DNA of 38,171 nucleotides from Candidatus Woesearchaeota archaeon (GTDB lineage Archaea; Nanobdellota; Nanobdellia; Woesearchaeales; GCA-2686295). The stretch's first letter is position 1. Each line of letters begins with the position of its first letter. The stretch covers positions 1-38,171 of the forward strand of contig CALDOJ010000025.1 of assembly GCA_937912225.1 (NCBI GenBank), written 5' to 3'. Positions 13,956-21,340 of the stretch are shown in pieces. The notes below the pieces were generated by a model. The model was not told the DNA's origin. It saw only the letters and a list, made by a program, of their open reading frames with translations, and searched no databases. Made by a program: the position numbers and the translations under genes.

Positions 13956-15329
13956 TTATCTTTTATTTGCATTATATGCTTGTCTAATAAGTGCCATTGC
14001 TTCTGGCATTTTATCTCTTGAAGAGATATTAAATCTTCTATATTGATCGTCTTGTTTTTGATCTTTAGTCATTTCTGTTCGGTCTTTAAAACCATCTTCA
14101 ACTTTAATTTTAATATTAATGTGGTCTTTACTTGGTCTGATATAACAAAACGTGCTGTTGCTTTTTATGCTAACTCCGCTTTTATTATATCTGACTTGGA
14201 CGTCTTGTCCTAAATCGCCTATTTCTCCTATAATATATGCTAAAGTTCTTTTTGCTTCTTTGTTTTCAATTGTTTTTATGCTATCATCAATACCATAAGT
14301 TTTAGCTCCTGGATAAGTTTTGAAGTCTTTAGGAGAAACTACTGGTGCAAGTAACATATACTTGTCTCCTCCTTCGGAATCAAATAAAGTGTATTCATAA
14401 GGAAGAACATCTGTATTTACGCTGTCAATGAATAATCTTTGTTCTAGTGAAAATTTATTTGCTAGAATAACTGTTGTTGGTTTATATCCCCAATTAATTT
14501 TTGTATCTGGAACTTGAGCTTGAGTTTTTGAATGATTGTTTTGAACCCATGAAGTTTTTATTAATGCTTCTTCGATAAATCGAGGGTCAGAATCATATTC
14601 TATAACTGTAAATCCACCCGTATTATTGTTAATTCCTGATGTGTGTATGGGACCTACTGTTGGATATCCTGTTCTTAATGAGCCTGCAATAACATCAATG
14701 TCCATTAAAGTATTGGTGTTTTTTTCAATAATTTTTTTAACTAGTTCAGGGTCTGCTTCTGCTTCTTTTAATCTTTCAACTTCATCTCCTGCTCTAACTA
14801 ATCTTAAATCATCTTCTATTCCACTACCTGTGAAGTCTCTTGGCAAAACAGCATTCCACATTGCTAAAAAAACATCTTTGTCTGATTTGAAACTTTCATA
14901 TTGTTTCAAAACTACTTCTTGTTCATTATTAACTCTGTTAATTGCATATTTATCGTAAGTATCATACTCTTTAGAAACTAGTACTAATCTTGGCGGGATT
15001 GTTGTATTGATTGTTTGTCCTGATTGGTGAAAAACGTATTCTGCAAATACTTCGGGGTTACTTATTGCTTGGTCAACATACATTAATCCTTGTCTAAAAA
15101 TATGTTTTGCAGCTCTTTCTTTGTATTCTATTAAATTTAGTCTTTCTCCATCAATACCGATTGAATCAATCCTTCCTTGTTCAATAGCCATTTCAGTTCC
15201 TACAAAGTTTGCATCTAGAAGTTCATTCATGGTTTTTTCAACCATTGTTTGTAGTCCTTTTTCTCTTGATACGAATCTATGGTGGTCTATAACTTTGCTA
15301 GAACGTGGATTGATTTGTACAAGTTTCAT
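13956..15329 (-). CDS. NucS-like PD-(D/E)XK nuclease, tandem domain, DUF5655-like C-terminus
   Basis: 457 aa. Residues ~27-130 have the RecB/NucS-type nuclease core: E36, D55 in GRIDSIG, E68-x-K70 in LIEYK, and Q80-x3-Y84 in QGLMYV, followed by a PRLVLVS strand. Residues ~200-310 look like a second copy in which these become GPIHTSG and IEYD, with no QxxxY, followed by PTTVILA; the catalytic Asp and Lys are missing. The last ~80 residues (TFCYIRPSK...FNISSRDKMPEAMALIRQAY) resemble DUF5655, often fused to NucS-like nucleases. It probably acts on DNA. It leads a two-gene operon with a degenerate RNase J-like gene. The domain calls are by eye. Confidence 0.7.
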   Translation of the reverse strand: MKLVQINPRSSKVIDHHRFVSREKGLQTMVEKTMNELLDANFVGTEMAIEQGRIDSIGIDGERLNLIEYKERAAKHIFRQGLMYVDQAISNPEVFAEYVFHQSGQTINTTIPPRLVLVSKEYDTYDKYAINRVNNEQEVVLKQYESFKSDKDVFLAMWNAVLPRDFTGSGIEDDLRLVRAGDEVERLKEAEADPELVKKIIEKNTNTLMDIDVIAGSLRTGYPTVGPIHTSGINNNTGGFTVIEYDSDPRFIEEALIKTSWVQNNHSKTQAQVPDTKINWGYKPTTVILANKFSLEQRLFIDSVNTDVLPYEYTLFDSEGGDKYMLLAPVVSPKDFKTYPGAKTYGIDDSIKTIENKEAKRTLAYIIGEIGDLGQDVQVRYNKSGVSIKSNSTFCYIRPSKDHINIKIKVEDGFKDRTEMTKDQKQDDQYRRFNISSRDKMPEAMALIRQAYNANKR

Positions 15330-15376
15330 GGTTTGTCAACACGAGGGAAGCATTCACTGTTTAAATACTTTTGCTT

Positions 15377-15400
15377 TTTTACCACTAAATAATGGTAAAA
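15377..15400. promoter_or_regulatory. Operator-like inverted repeat in a divergent promoter
   Basis: TTTTACCA, 8-nt spacer, TGGTAAAA: a perfect 8-bp inverted repeat midway between the starts of the nuclease operon (15329) and taw1 (15444). A TATA-like GTATTTAAAC for the operon is at 15359-15368 (minus strand). It could be a shared regulator site. Confidence 0.45.
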
Positions 15401-15412
15401 CTATTACGAAAG

Positions 15413-15422
15413 GGTTAAAAAC
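15413..15422 (+). promoter_or_regulatory. TATA-like element for taw1
   Basis: GGTTAAAAAC centred about 26 nt before the ATG at 15444. No Shine-Dalgarno site precedes the ATG, so the transcript is probably leaderless. Confidence 0.45.
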
Positions 15423-15443
15423 AAAGCTTTTTTCTAATTTCTT

Positions 15444-16379
15444 ATGGATGAAGAATACAAAAAACTCCTAGAAAAACAACAATACTATATGGCCGGAGAC
15501 CATAGCGGGGTAAAAGTCTGTACATGGACAAAAAAATCTTTGCGAGAAGAAGGTGTCTGCTATAAAGATAAATTCTATGGAATAAGAGCTCACTTGTGTT
15601 TACAAATGTCGCCAGCAATGAATTTTTGTGGGCTAGATTGCATATTTTGTTGGCGAGACAGACATGATGAACCATTTACAACAATTGATGAACCAAAAGA
15701 AATAATCAAAAAATGCATTGAAGGACAAAGATACTTGTTATCTGGATTTGGAGGAAACGAAAAAGCCAACCAAGACAAAGTCAAAGAAGCACAAAATCCA
15801 AAACATGTAGCATTATCTTTATCAGGAGAAACACTTGCATATCCAAGAATTTCAGAATTAATAAAAGAATTTCATAAAGTTGGGTTCACAACATTTGTTG
15901 TAACAAATGGACAATTTCCAAAAGTAATGAAAAAAATGGAATCACCAACTCAATTATATGTTTCAGTTGATGCACCAAACGAAAAATTATTAGAAAAAAT
16001 TGATAGGCCAAAAGATGGTAAGCTTGCTTGGAAAAATTTAGTTGAAAGTTTAGATGTGTTACGTGAATTAAAAAATAAAACTCGAACAACACTACGACTC
16101 ACTTTAGTAAAGGGAAAAAACATGGTTCATCCAGAACAATACGCTGAATTAATAACTCGATCTGACGCAAAATTCATAGAAGTAAAGGCATACATGTATG
16201 TTGGAGCTTCACAAGGAAGACTTGAAATTGAAAACATGCCAAGACATCCAGAAGTTGTAGAGTTTGCAAAAGAAATTGGTACGTACTGTGGCTATAAAAT
16301 CATTGATGAACAAATAGAAAGCAGAGTTGTATTGATGATGAAAAAAGATACTAAAGATCGAATTATGAAATTTGATTAA
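15444..16379 (+). CDS. taw1: tRNA 4-demethylwyosine synthase Taw1 (TYW1)
   Basis: 311 aa, full length for the archaeal enzyme. Radical SAM motif C62-x3-C66-x2-C69 (CGLDCIFC). C26, C39 and C52 are at the positions that hold the second 4Fe-4S cluster in Pyrococcus Taw1. Other family motifs are AGDHSGVKVC, LSGEPTL-like LSLSGETLAYPR and VSVDAPNEKL. It condenses m1G37 of tRNA-Phe with pyruvate to form the tricyclic wyosine base. This wyosine step exists only in archaea and eukaryotes. No Trm5 or Taw2 gene is nearby. Its 3' end overlaps the convergent TrmB gene by 4 bp. Confidence 0.96.
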   Translation: MDEEYKKLLEKQQYYMAGDHSGVKVCTWTKKSLREEGVCYKDKFYGIRAHLCLQMSPAMNFCGLDCIFCWRDRHDEPFTTIDEPKEIIKKCIEGQRYLLSGFGGNEKANQDKVKEAQNPKHVALSLSGETLAYPRISELIKEFHKVGFTTFVVTNGQFPKVMKKMESPTQLYVSVDAPNEKLLEKIDRPKDGKLAWKNLVESLDVLRELKNKTRTTLRLTLVKGKNMVHPEQYAELITRSDAKFIEVKAYMYVGASQGRLEIENMPRHPEVVEFAKEIGTYCGYKIIDEQIESRVVLMMKKDTKDRIMKFD

Positions 16380-17107
16380 TTGGCTGATTTCCACAAAAGT
16401 TCATATATTAATCTTTCATCGTCTGCAATTGTTTGATCTTTAATTAAAATGCTTATTACTTCTCCTTCAACAAGTTTGAATATTGCTATTTTATCTGCAT
16501 AAATAAATTTTGAAGAGTTAATGTTTAAACCTTTTATTTCTCTTAATTCTCTTAATTGTTCTTCATCTTTGTTTCTAATTTCTGTTGTTTCTTTGCTTTT
16601 TTCTTGGATTACTCTGGTAAATATTTTTGCTTCTTTTCTTCTTTTTATATAGTGTGGAAAATAATATTCTAATATTTTGAAAATTTTTGAGTGAGCAATT
16701 ACTGCTATTTCTTTTTTTGTTGTTAAAATGTCTTCAAGTACTGCTTTCATTCCTTCTTTGCCTTGGTAAATTGTTGCAGTTGGTTTACTGACTGTAAGTT
16801 CTTGTATTAACTTTAATTCTGATAAAACACTTTGAAGTTTGCTTTTTTTCTCGTCTAAAATCGAGATTAATCGTTCGGGTGTTGCAACGTCAAAATAAGT
16901 GGTTTTTTCTTTGATGATTTTTGAAGCAATTCCTTTTTCTATAAATGCTCTTAATATATCATAAGTTGTTGACCTGTTTAAGCCTGCTTTTTCTGTTATT
17001 TCTTGTGCGGTTGCACTCCCTAATTTTAATGCTGCTAAGTATACTTTTATATCTTTTCCTGAGAAACCAAAGTCTCTAAGTGCTTCATCTACGCTTATTT
17101 CTCGCAT
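16376..17107 (-). CDS. TrmB-family transcriptional regulator
   Basis: 243 aa. The N-terminal winged helix has LRDFGFSGKDIKVYLAAL, then LGSATAQEITEKAGLNRSTTYDILRAFIEKGIAS, the TrmB signature. A helical linker follows, then a regulatory domain with a TIYQGKEGMKAVLEDIL motif typical of the PLD-like TrmB effector domain. The C-terminal sugar-binding domain of long TrmB proteins is absent. It is divergent from the secreted-protein/chorismatase operon and shares with it a palindromic promoter (17127-17173), so autoregulation and control of that operon are likely. Inducer unknown. Confidence 0.88.
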   Translation of the reverse strand: MREISVDEALRDFGFSGKDIKVYLAALKLGSATAQEITEKAGLNRSTTYDILRAFIEKGIASKIIKEKTTYFDVATPERLISILDEKKSKLQSVLSELKLIQELTVSKPTATIYQGKEGMKAVLEDILTTKKEIAVIAHSKIFKILEYYFPHYIKRRKEAKIFTRVIQEKSKETTEIRNKDEEQLRELREIKGLNINSSKFIYADKIAIFKLVEGEVISILIKDQTIADDERLIYELLWKSAN

Positions 17108-17126
17108 ACTGTCTTTTTGTTTCTCG

Positions 17127-17173
17127 ACTATATAAAGATGCTGGTTTTTTTAACCAACAAACATTTATATAGT
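17127..17173. promoter_or_regulatory. Symmetric divergent promoter-operator of trmB and the 17218 gene
   Basis: ACTATATAAA (17127-17136) and TTTATATAGT (17164-17173) are perfect inverted repeats and serve as TATA boxes facing opposite ways. A second inverted repeat TGGTT-TTTTT-AACCA (17142-17156) sits between them on almost the same centre. The left TATA is about 25 nt before the trmB ATG at 17107. A regulator bound at the centre could block both promoters. Confidence 0.6.
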
Positions 17174-17217
17174 GTTATTACTATAAAGTAGTTATAATAA
17201 TTGAGGTGAACAAAAAA

Positions 17218-17595
17218 ATGAAAAAAATATACGAAATGGCAAAAAAAGGATTATACATCGCAACAGCAGCTTTAAGTTTAACAATGATGAATTGTGAAGG
17301 CGGATTAGACAGCAAATATGTATTTCACAATCTTGATGCTGCAAACGGACGTGACGCAATTGTATATGACTACAAGAATTCAGATAGAGTAACATATGTT
17401 GGAGATATTAACGAAGAAGGAATGATGGAAGGGAGTGTTAGAATATTTGAGTTTGATGGCAAAAAAAGAGCAGAAACATTTCAAGAACACAGAATTCAAG
17501 ATGATCAATACTTAATGTCGATATTAGAAAATGATTCTGAAATAACTGAAATAAGCTCTGCAGTTCAAGACTCAATTGAAGCAAGATTAAAATAA
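17218..17595 (+). CDS. Small secreted or lipoprotein-like protein, unknown
   Basis: 125 aa from the ATG at 17218, preceded by a strong GAGGTGA Shine-Dalgarno site at 17203-17209 (the in-frame GTG at 17206 is part of that site). A basic N-terminus, a hydrophobic core (YIATAALSLTMM) and NCEGG at residues ~21-25 look like a signal peptide with a possible lipidation cysteine, although N before Cys is not a standard lipobox. The mature ~100 residues are polar and contain a GDINEEG-MEGSVRIFEFDGKK beta-rich segment. I recognise no family. It is 25 bp ahead of the chorismatase-like gene and divergent from TrmB. Confidence 0.65.
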   Translation: MKKIYEMAKKGLYIATAALSLTMMNCEGGLDSKYVFHNLDAANGRDAIVYDYKNSDRVTYVGDINEEGMMEGSVRIFEFDGKKRAETFQEHRIQDDQYLMSILENDSEITEISSAVQDSIEARLK

Positions 17596-17620
17596 TTATT
17601 AAAAAAAGAGGCGAATGAAA

Positions 17621-18496
17621 ATGAAATGCGAAATAGCTTTTAGCGATAATTCAAATATTTCTTTAGATGAAGAAGTTTTCAAAGCAAGCATACAAACATC
17701 TGATTTACCTAAGGAACTTTCATTTTTAGAAAAAACATTTGATAATTGTTCAAGATATTCAGATAATCTTTATTTATTTGAACAAGACGATTTATTATTT
17801 GGATTTGCATCTATTGAATTAAATGAAGATATTGGTATTAAAACTAAAACCTTATATGATGCAATTCTAAAAAATGTTTCAGAAAGAAAATTATTTCGAT
17901 GTTGGAACTATGTTCCTGACATAAACGTTATTGAGAAAGGAGAAGAAATTTATAAAAAATTTAATGGTGGAAGAAAAGATGCTTTTAATGAGTTTTATGG
18001 AACTGGTTTTGAAACAAAGTTACCTGCAGCTACAGGTATTGGAATCAAAGGAAATAATTTGGTGATTATGTTTCTTGCAGGAGAAGAAAACCCTGAACAT
18101 TTGGAAAATCCTGATCAATGTCCTTCTTATTTATACCCTGAACAATACGGGAAGAAAGCTCCTGGTTTTGCAAGAGCTACAGTTGTTAGTGATAAATTTT
18201 ATTTTATTTCAGGCACTGCAAGCATAAAGGATCATGTTTCAATGTATAAGGGAGATGTAAAAAAACAATATGATTTAATGAAAGATAACTTAAACACTAT
18301 GATTGCAGAAAAAAAGAATGTTGATATAGAAACTGCTTCTGCAATTGTTTACTATAGACACGAAGAAGATCTTGATTTTATTAAGAATAGTTTTGAAAAA
18401 GATTTTCCTTATGTAAAAAATCCTGTTTATTTAGAATCAAATATTTGTAGAAAAGAACTTGATTTAGAAGCAGAACTTTCATTTGGATTTTTTTAA
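17621..18496 (+). CDS. FkbO/Hyg5-family chorismatase-like protein
   Basis: 291 aa from the ATG at 17621 (GAGGCG 7 nt upstream; the ATG at 17615 is closer than usual to that site). Family motifs in order: LFRCWNYVPDIN, FNGGRKDAFNEF, PAATGIGI, a NPxQCPSYLYPEQYGKKAPGFARA block, FYFISGTASI-DH, GDVKKQYDLM, and YLESNICRKELDLEAE with the C-terminal acidic residue. These are hallmarks of chorismatases (FkbO, Hyg5, XanB2), which convert chorismate to dihydroxycyclohexadienoate or hydroxybenzoates plus pyruvate using a RidA/YjgF-like fold. The reaction type is not clear from sequence. Such enzymes are known mainly from bacteria, so transfer is likely. Confidence 0.82.
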   Translation: MKCEIAFSDNSNISLDEEVFKASIQTSDLPKELSFLEKTFDNCSRYSDNLYLFEQDDLLFGFASIELNEDIGIKTKTLYDAILKNVSERKLFRCWNYVPDINVIEKGEEIYKKFNGGRKDAFNEFYGTGFETKLPAATGIGIKGNNLVIMFLAGEENPEHLENPDQCPSYLYPEQYGKKAPGFARATVVSDKFYFISGTASIKDHVSMYKGDVKKQYDLMKDNLNTMIAEKKNVDIETASAIVYYRHEEDLDFIKNSFEKDFPYVKNPVYLESNICRKELDLEAELSFGFF

Positions 18497-18500
18497 TTCT

Positions 18501-18549
18501 AGATTTCTATGATAATCAAAAAACAATGTTTTTTGTATACTAGAAATCT
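18501..18549. terminator. Nested inverted repeat between convergent genes
   Basis: The outer arms AGATTTCTA (18501-18509) and TAGAAATCT (18541-18549) enclose inner arms CAAAAAACA (18517-18525) and TGTTTTTTG (18527-18535). A further direct copy of AGATTTCTAT is at 18551-18560. The element fills the gap between the chorismatase-like gene and the convergent phosphoesterase, so it probably ends transcription in both directions. Confidence 0.55.
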
Positions 18550-19136
18550 CAGATTTCTATAATTTCCCCATCTGGGCCGGGATTAATTACAACTGACTTC
18601 TTAATCTTACTTTTTACATGAAAGTTTTCATGCAAGTGTCCGCATAAAACTATTTCAGGTTGATTCTTTTTAATGAACTTTGTAAAGCTTTCATTTCCAA
18701 CATGATCTCCCATGATGATATCTGCTTTTGTGCCGTAAGGAGGTCCATGTAGCATTAAAATTGTTTTCTTCCCTTTCATGGCTTTTTCAAACTTTTTACT
18801 GTGCTTTTCAAATTCTTTATCAATCATTGAAAAACCGCCACCGCCATATCCTAAGAAAACAACTCCGTCTATTTCATAATGTTTTTTGTGAATAAATTTT
18901 AAATTTTTAAATTTCTTGCAAAGATATTCAACAATTAAATCATCTTCGTGATTGCCGTGAATAAAAAGAACTGGCTTACCCATGTTATTCATTTCTGCCA
19001 TTATAGCTTCAATTTCATGTTCAAAAATTGTAAAGTCGCCCATATGAAGAATTAAATCAACTCCTTTAGCTTTCTTTTTAGCAAATTTAAAATCGTTTGG
19101 ACTTCCATGATGATCTGTAAATGCAAGTATCTTCAA
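18549..19136 (-). CDS. Calcineurin-like metallophosphoesterase (YfcE/MJ0936-like)
   Basis: 195 aa. The metal-binding motifs are in order: TDHHG at residues ~7-11 (usual DxH), HMGDF, GNHED, LHGPPYGT and CGHLHENF. An additional GYGGGG segment lies before the third motif. The size fits the small YfcE/MJ0936 phosphodiesterase group, which hydrolyses phosphodiester bonds with two metals. The natural substrate is unknown. It is convergent with the chorismatase-like gene and followed upstream by its own 77-bp leader region. Confidence 0.88.
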   Translation of the reverse strand: MKILAFTDHHGSPNDFKFAKKKAKGVDLILHMGDFTIFEHEIEAIMAEMNNMGKPVLFIHGNHEDDLIVEYLCKKFKNLKFIHKKHYEIDGVVFLGYGGGGFSMIDKEFEKHSKKFEKAMKGKKTILMLHGPPYGTKADIIMGDHVGNESFTKFIKKNQPEIVLCGHLHENFHVKSKIKKSVVINPGPDGEIIEI

Positions 19137-19213
19137 AATTTCACCTCTTGAAATTTTGATAGCCCAAAAATTGAAAATTTTTGTTGTCTCATTTTGTTTA
19201 GTATTATCTTTTT

Positions 19214-20164
19214 TTATTTAAGGTTTTCTGGAACATACTGTTCTTTTGGCATGTTATTAACGTTAACAATTAAATAATTTTTTATCGGGAATTCTGATCT
19301 TAAATCGTTTATTATATTAATTTCTGCTTTAGATTCAACAATTATGAATAGTTGATATTCGCCTATCACTTTTACAAGTTCGATAATATTTTTATGTGTT
19401 TTTGAGTACTCAACTAGTTTATTTATTTCACCCATTCCTCGACCTGAAACTGTTAAAAATATTACTTGCCTGTGAATATTTGTTTTTTTATAGTTTAATG
19501 TGCAGCTATAACCTCTGATGATTTTTCTGGTTTCAAGTCTTTTCTTAATATTCACAATTGTTTTAGCGGCCATCTTTGTTTTATTGGAGATTTTTGAAAA
19601 AGTTATTTGTGGTTCTTGAATTAATAGTTCTAGAACTTGCATTTCTTTTTCAGTTAATTTTCTTGTTTCTCGGTCTCCGCAAATTACATCGTCTTTTTGA
19701 TTCTTTTTTTTGTTAGCTAAATATGCTCTTTCAAATTTGTGTTTTACAACAACTGGAAAAATGAACTTTGTTTCAATATTTTTGTAAAATTTGTGCATCA
19801 CATCAGTGTGTAATTTATTAAAAGCAGACAAGTTTAATATTGAATATTCGACCAACAAATCAACTCCTTGAGTTGCTTCTTGAATGCTGATTATTGAATC
19901 AATTTGTTTTAATTCGTTGATAATTTCGTTTTTAGTTTTTGAATCAAAAATACGATAATTTATTCCTACGAGAATATTTGTAAATCCGAACTTTATTGGA
20001 TCGACAATGGTGTTGTAGTTTAAGATGATTCTTTTTTTTTTTAATTGTTGCATCATATATGACGCTGATTGTTGACTAGAATGAGTGTTCTTACTTAACA
20101 AATTTGTCGTTATTCGACTATTTTCTGATAGAAAAAATAATGTTTTACTTATTTTTTTATTCAT
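19214..20164 (-). CDS. Tandem Lrp/AsnC-like transcriptional regulator
   Basis: 316 aa, about twice the size of a standard Lrp protein. The first unit (1-160) has a winged helix with LSKNTHSSQQSASYMMQQLKKKRII and an alpha/beta domain (NILVGINYRIFD, VDLLVEYSI). The second unit (170-316) repeats this: LTEKEMQVLELLIQEPQITFSKISNKT, VNIKKRLETRKIIRGYSC, then a RAM-like domain (VIFLTVSGRGMGEINKLV, GEYQLFIIVES). Covalent dimers of Lrp-type units are seen in several DPANN genomes. It probably binds DNA in a ligand-dependent way. A TATA box at 20186-20195 lies about 26 nt before the ATG. Confidence 0.82.
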   Translation of the reverse strand: MNKKISKTLFFLSENSRITTNLLSKNTHSSQQSASYMMQQLKKKRIILNYNTIVDPIKFGFTNILVGINYRIFDSKTKNEIINELKQIDSIISIQEATQGVDLLVEYSILNLSAFNKLHTDVMHKFYKNIETKFIFPVVVKHKFERAYLANKKKNQKDDVICGDRETRKLTEKEMQVLELLIQEPQITFSKISNKTKMAAKTIVNIKKRLETRKIIRGYSCTLNYKKTNIHRQVIFLTVSGRGMGEINKLVEYSKTHKNIIELVKVIGEYQLFIIVESKAEINIINDLRSEFPIKNYLIVNVNNMPKEQYVPENLK

Positions 20165-20185
20165 TTCTTTGTATAAATGAACTTT

Positions 20186-20195
20186 AGTATATAAG
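20186..20195 (-). promoter_or_regulatory. TATA box for the tandem Lrp gene
   Basis: AGTATATAAG on the plus strand (CTTATATACT on the coding strand), centred about 26 nt from the ATG at 20164; leaderless start likely. Confidence 0.5.
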
Positions 20196-20250
20196 TTTTA
20201 TCTTTTTTTACAAAATTATCATTAGGAATTTTTAAGTATTATTATCGCAC

Positions 20251-20260
20251 ATATTTATAG
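20251..20260 (+). promoter_or_regulatory. TATA box for the ATP-grasp/GATase operon
   Basis: ATATTTATAG centred 26 nt before the ATG at 20282; leaderless start likely. It is divergent from the Lrp-like gene, so that regulator may act here. Confidence 0.5.
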
Positions 20261-20281
20261 AATGGTGTTTATAATTTAAAA

Positions 20282-21340
20282 ATGTATGTTGTTGGTGATG
20301 AACAAACTTTGAATTCTAATCTAGATGTAACTTTCCCAATTTTTTCTTCGCTTGAAAATGTTAAACCCATAACATATCAAGAATTAATAAAATCTAAAAA
20401 TATTATTGCTTCAGAAGTACCTTTATTCATTTGTTTTCCTTTTGAACTTTGGGATAAAGTGGTTGAAACCAAAGATGTTTTGTATGGTAGTAGAGATTTT
20501 GGAGAATCCATTAAAGTATTAGATTCTATGATTAATGATTATATATATTCTAGATTTCCAAACGCATTATATGTTAATCAACCCTCGAGTATACTTGTGG
20601 AGCGTGATAAACAAACATCAAAAGATATTTTGAATAAAAAAGGGTTGAGGACAGCAGAAGATATTGAAAAATCAATTAATGCAGTAATTGAAGAAGTAGA
20701 ACGAGGAAACTCAGTCTATATAAAAGTTCGATACGGATCTATGGGAAAAGGAATAACTTATTTAAGCCCTAATAAATGGACAACTAATTTTAATTATTCG
20801 AATGGTAAAATTCAAAATCATAAAAATGATTATGATTGGAAAGAAATAGATGTGACTGGTGATAAATATTTACTTGAACAAGTATTAGCAGAAGATGTAG
20901 TTGTAGAAAAAGCAGTTTCAAATTCGCTAACAAATGGTTTTAAGTTTGATTTAAGAGGTCGAGCATTGTTTGGAGAAGTTTTTGAACGATTTATGTATGG
21001 TCGAGCAACTTATGATTCATCCATAACAAATGTTTCACAAGGAGCAAAAAGAATTGATTTAAGTTTTATTGAACAACATGTTCCAAAAGATAAGATTTAT
21101 GAAGCTCAACAATTAATAAGTGAAAGTGCAATGGCTCTAGGATTAAATTATGCAGGAGTCGATATTTTATTTGAAGGAGAAAACTTCGATCCAGTATTTT
21201 TAGAAGCAAATAGTTTTCCAGGGCCTCACATGGCTGAAAAATTGTTACCTGTTTTGCATAGAAAAATACTTTCAAAGTTTAATCGTGAAAAAAATCTAGC
21301 TCATGAAATGTATTATCATCAATCACAATACACGATTTAA
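20282..21340 (+). CDS. ATP-grasp ligase (glutathione synthetase/RimK-like fold)
   Basis: 352 aa. The ATP-grasp elements are VYIKVRYGSMGKGITYL (nucleotide-binding Lys and Gly-rich loop), KYLLEQVLAED, KFDLRGRALFGEVFERFMYGR, and the metal site YAGVDILFEGENFDPVFLEANSFPGP with Asp, Glu and Asn. These enzymes join a carboxylate to an amine or thiol through an acyl-phosphate. The N-terminal 90 residues (ASEVPLFICFPFELWDKV) are the substrate domain and match nothing I know. The gene overlaps the amidotransferase gene by 38 bp, indicating tight coupling. Substrate unknown. Confidence 0.82.
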   Translation: MYVVGDEQTLNSNLDVTFPIFSSLENVKPITYQELIKSKNIIASEVPLFICFPFELWDKVVETKDVLYGSRDFGESIKVLDSMINDYIYSRFPNALYVNQPSSILVERDKQTSKDILNKKGLRTAEDIEKSINAVIEEVERGNSVYIKVRYGSMGKGITYLSPNKWTTNFNYSNGKIQNHKNDYDWKEIDVTGDKYLLEQVLAEDVVVEKAVSNSLTNGFKFDLRGRALFGEVFERFMYGRATYDSSITNVSQGAKRIDLSFIEQHVPKDKIYEAQQLISESAMALGLNYAGVDILFEGENFDPVFLEANSFPGPHMAEKLLPVLHRKILSKFNREKNLAHEMYYHQSQYTI

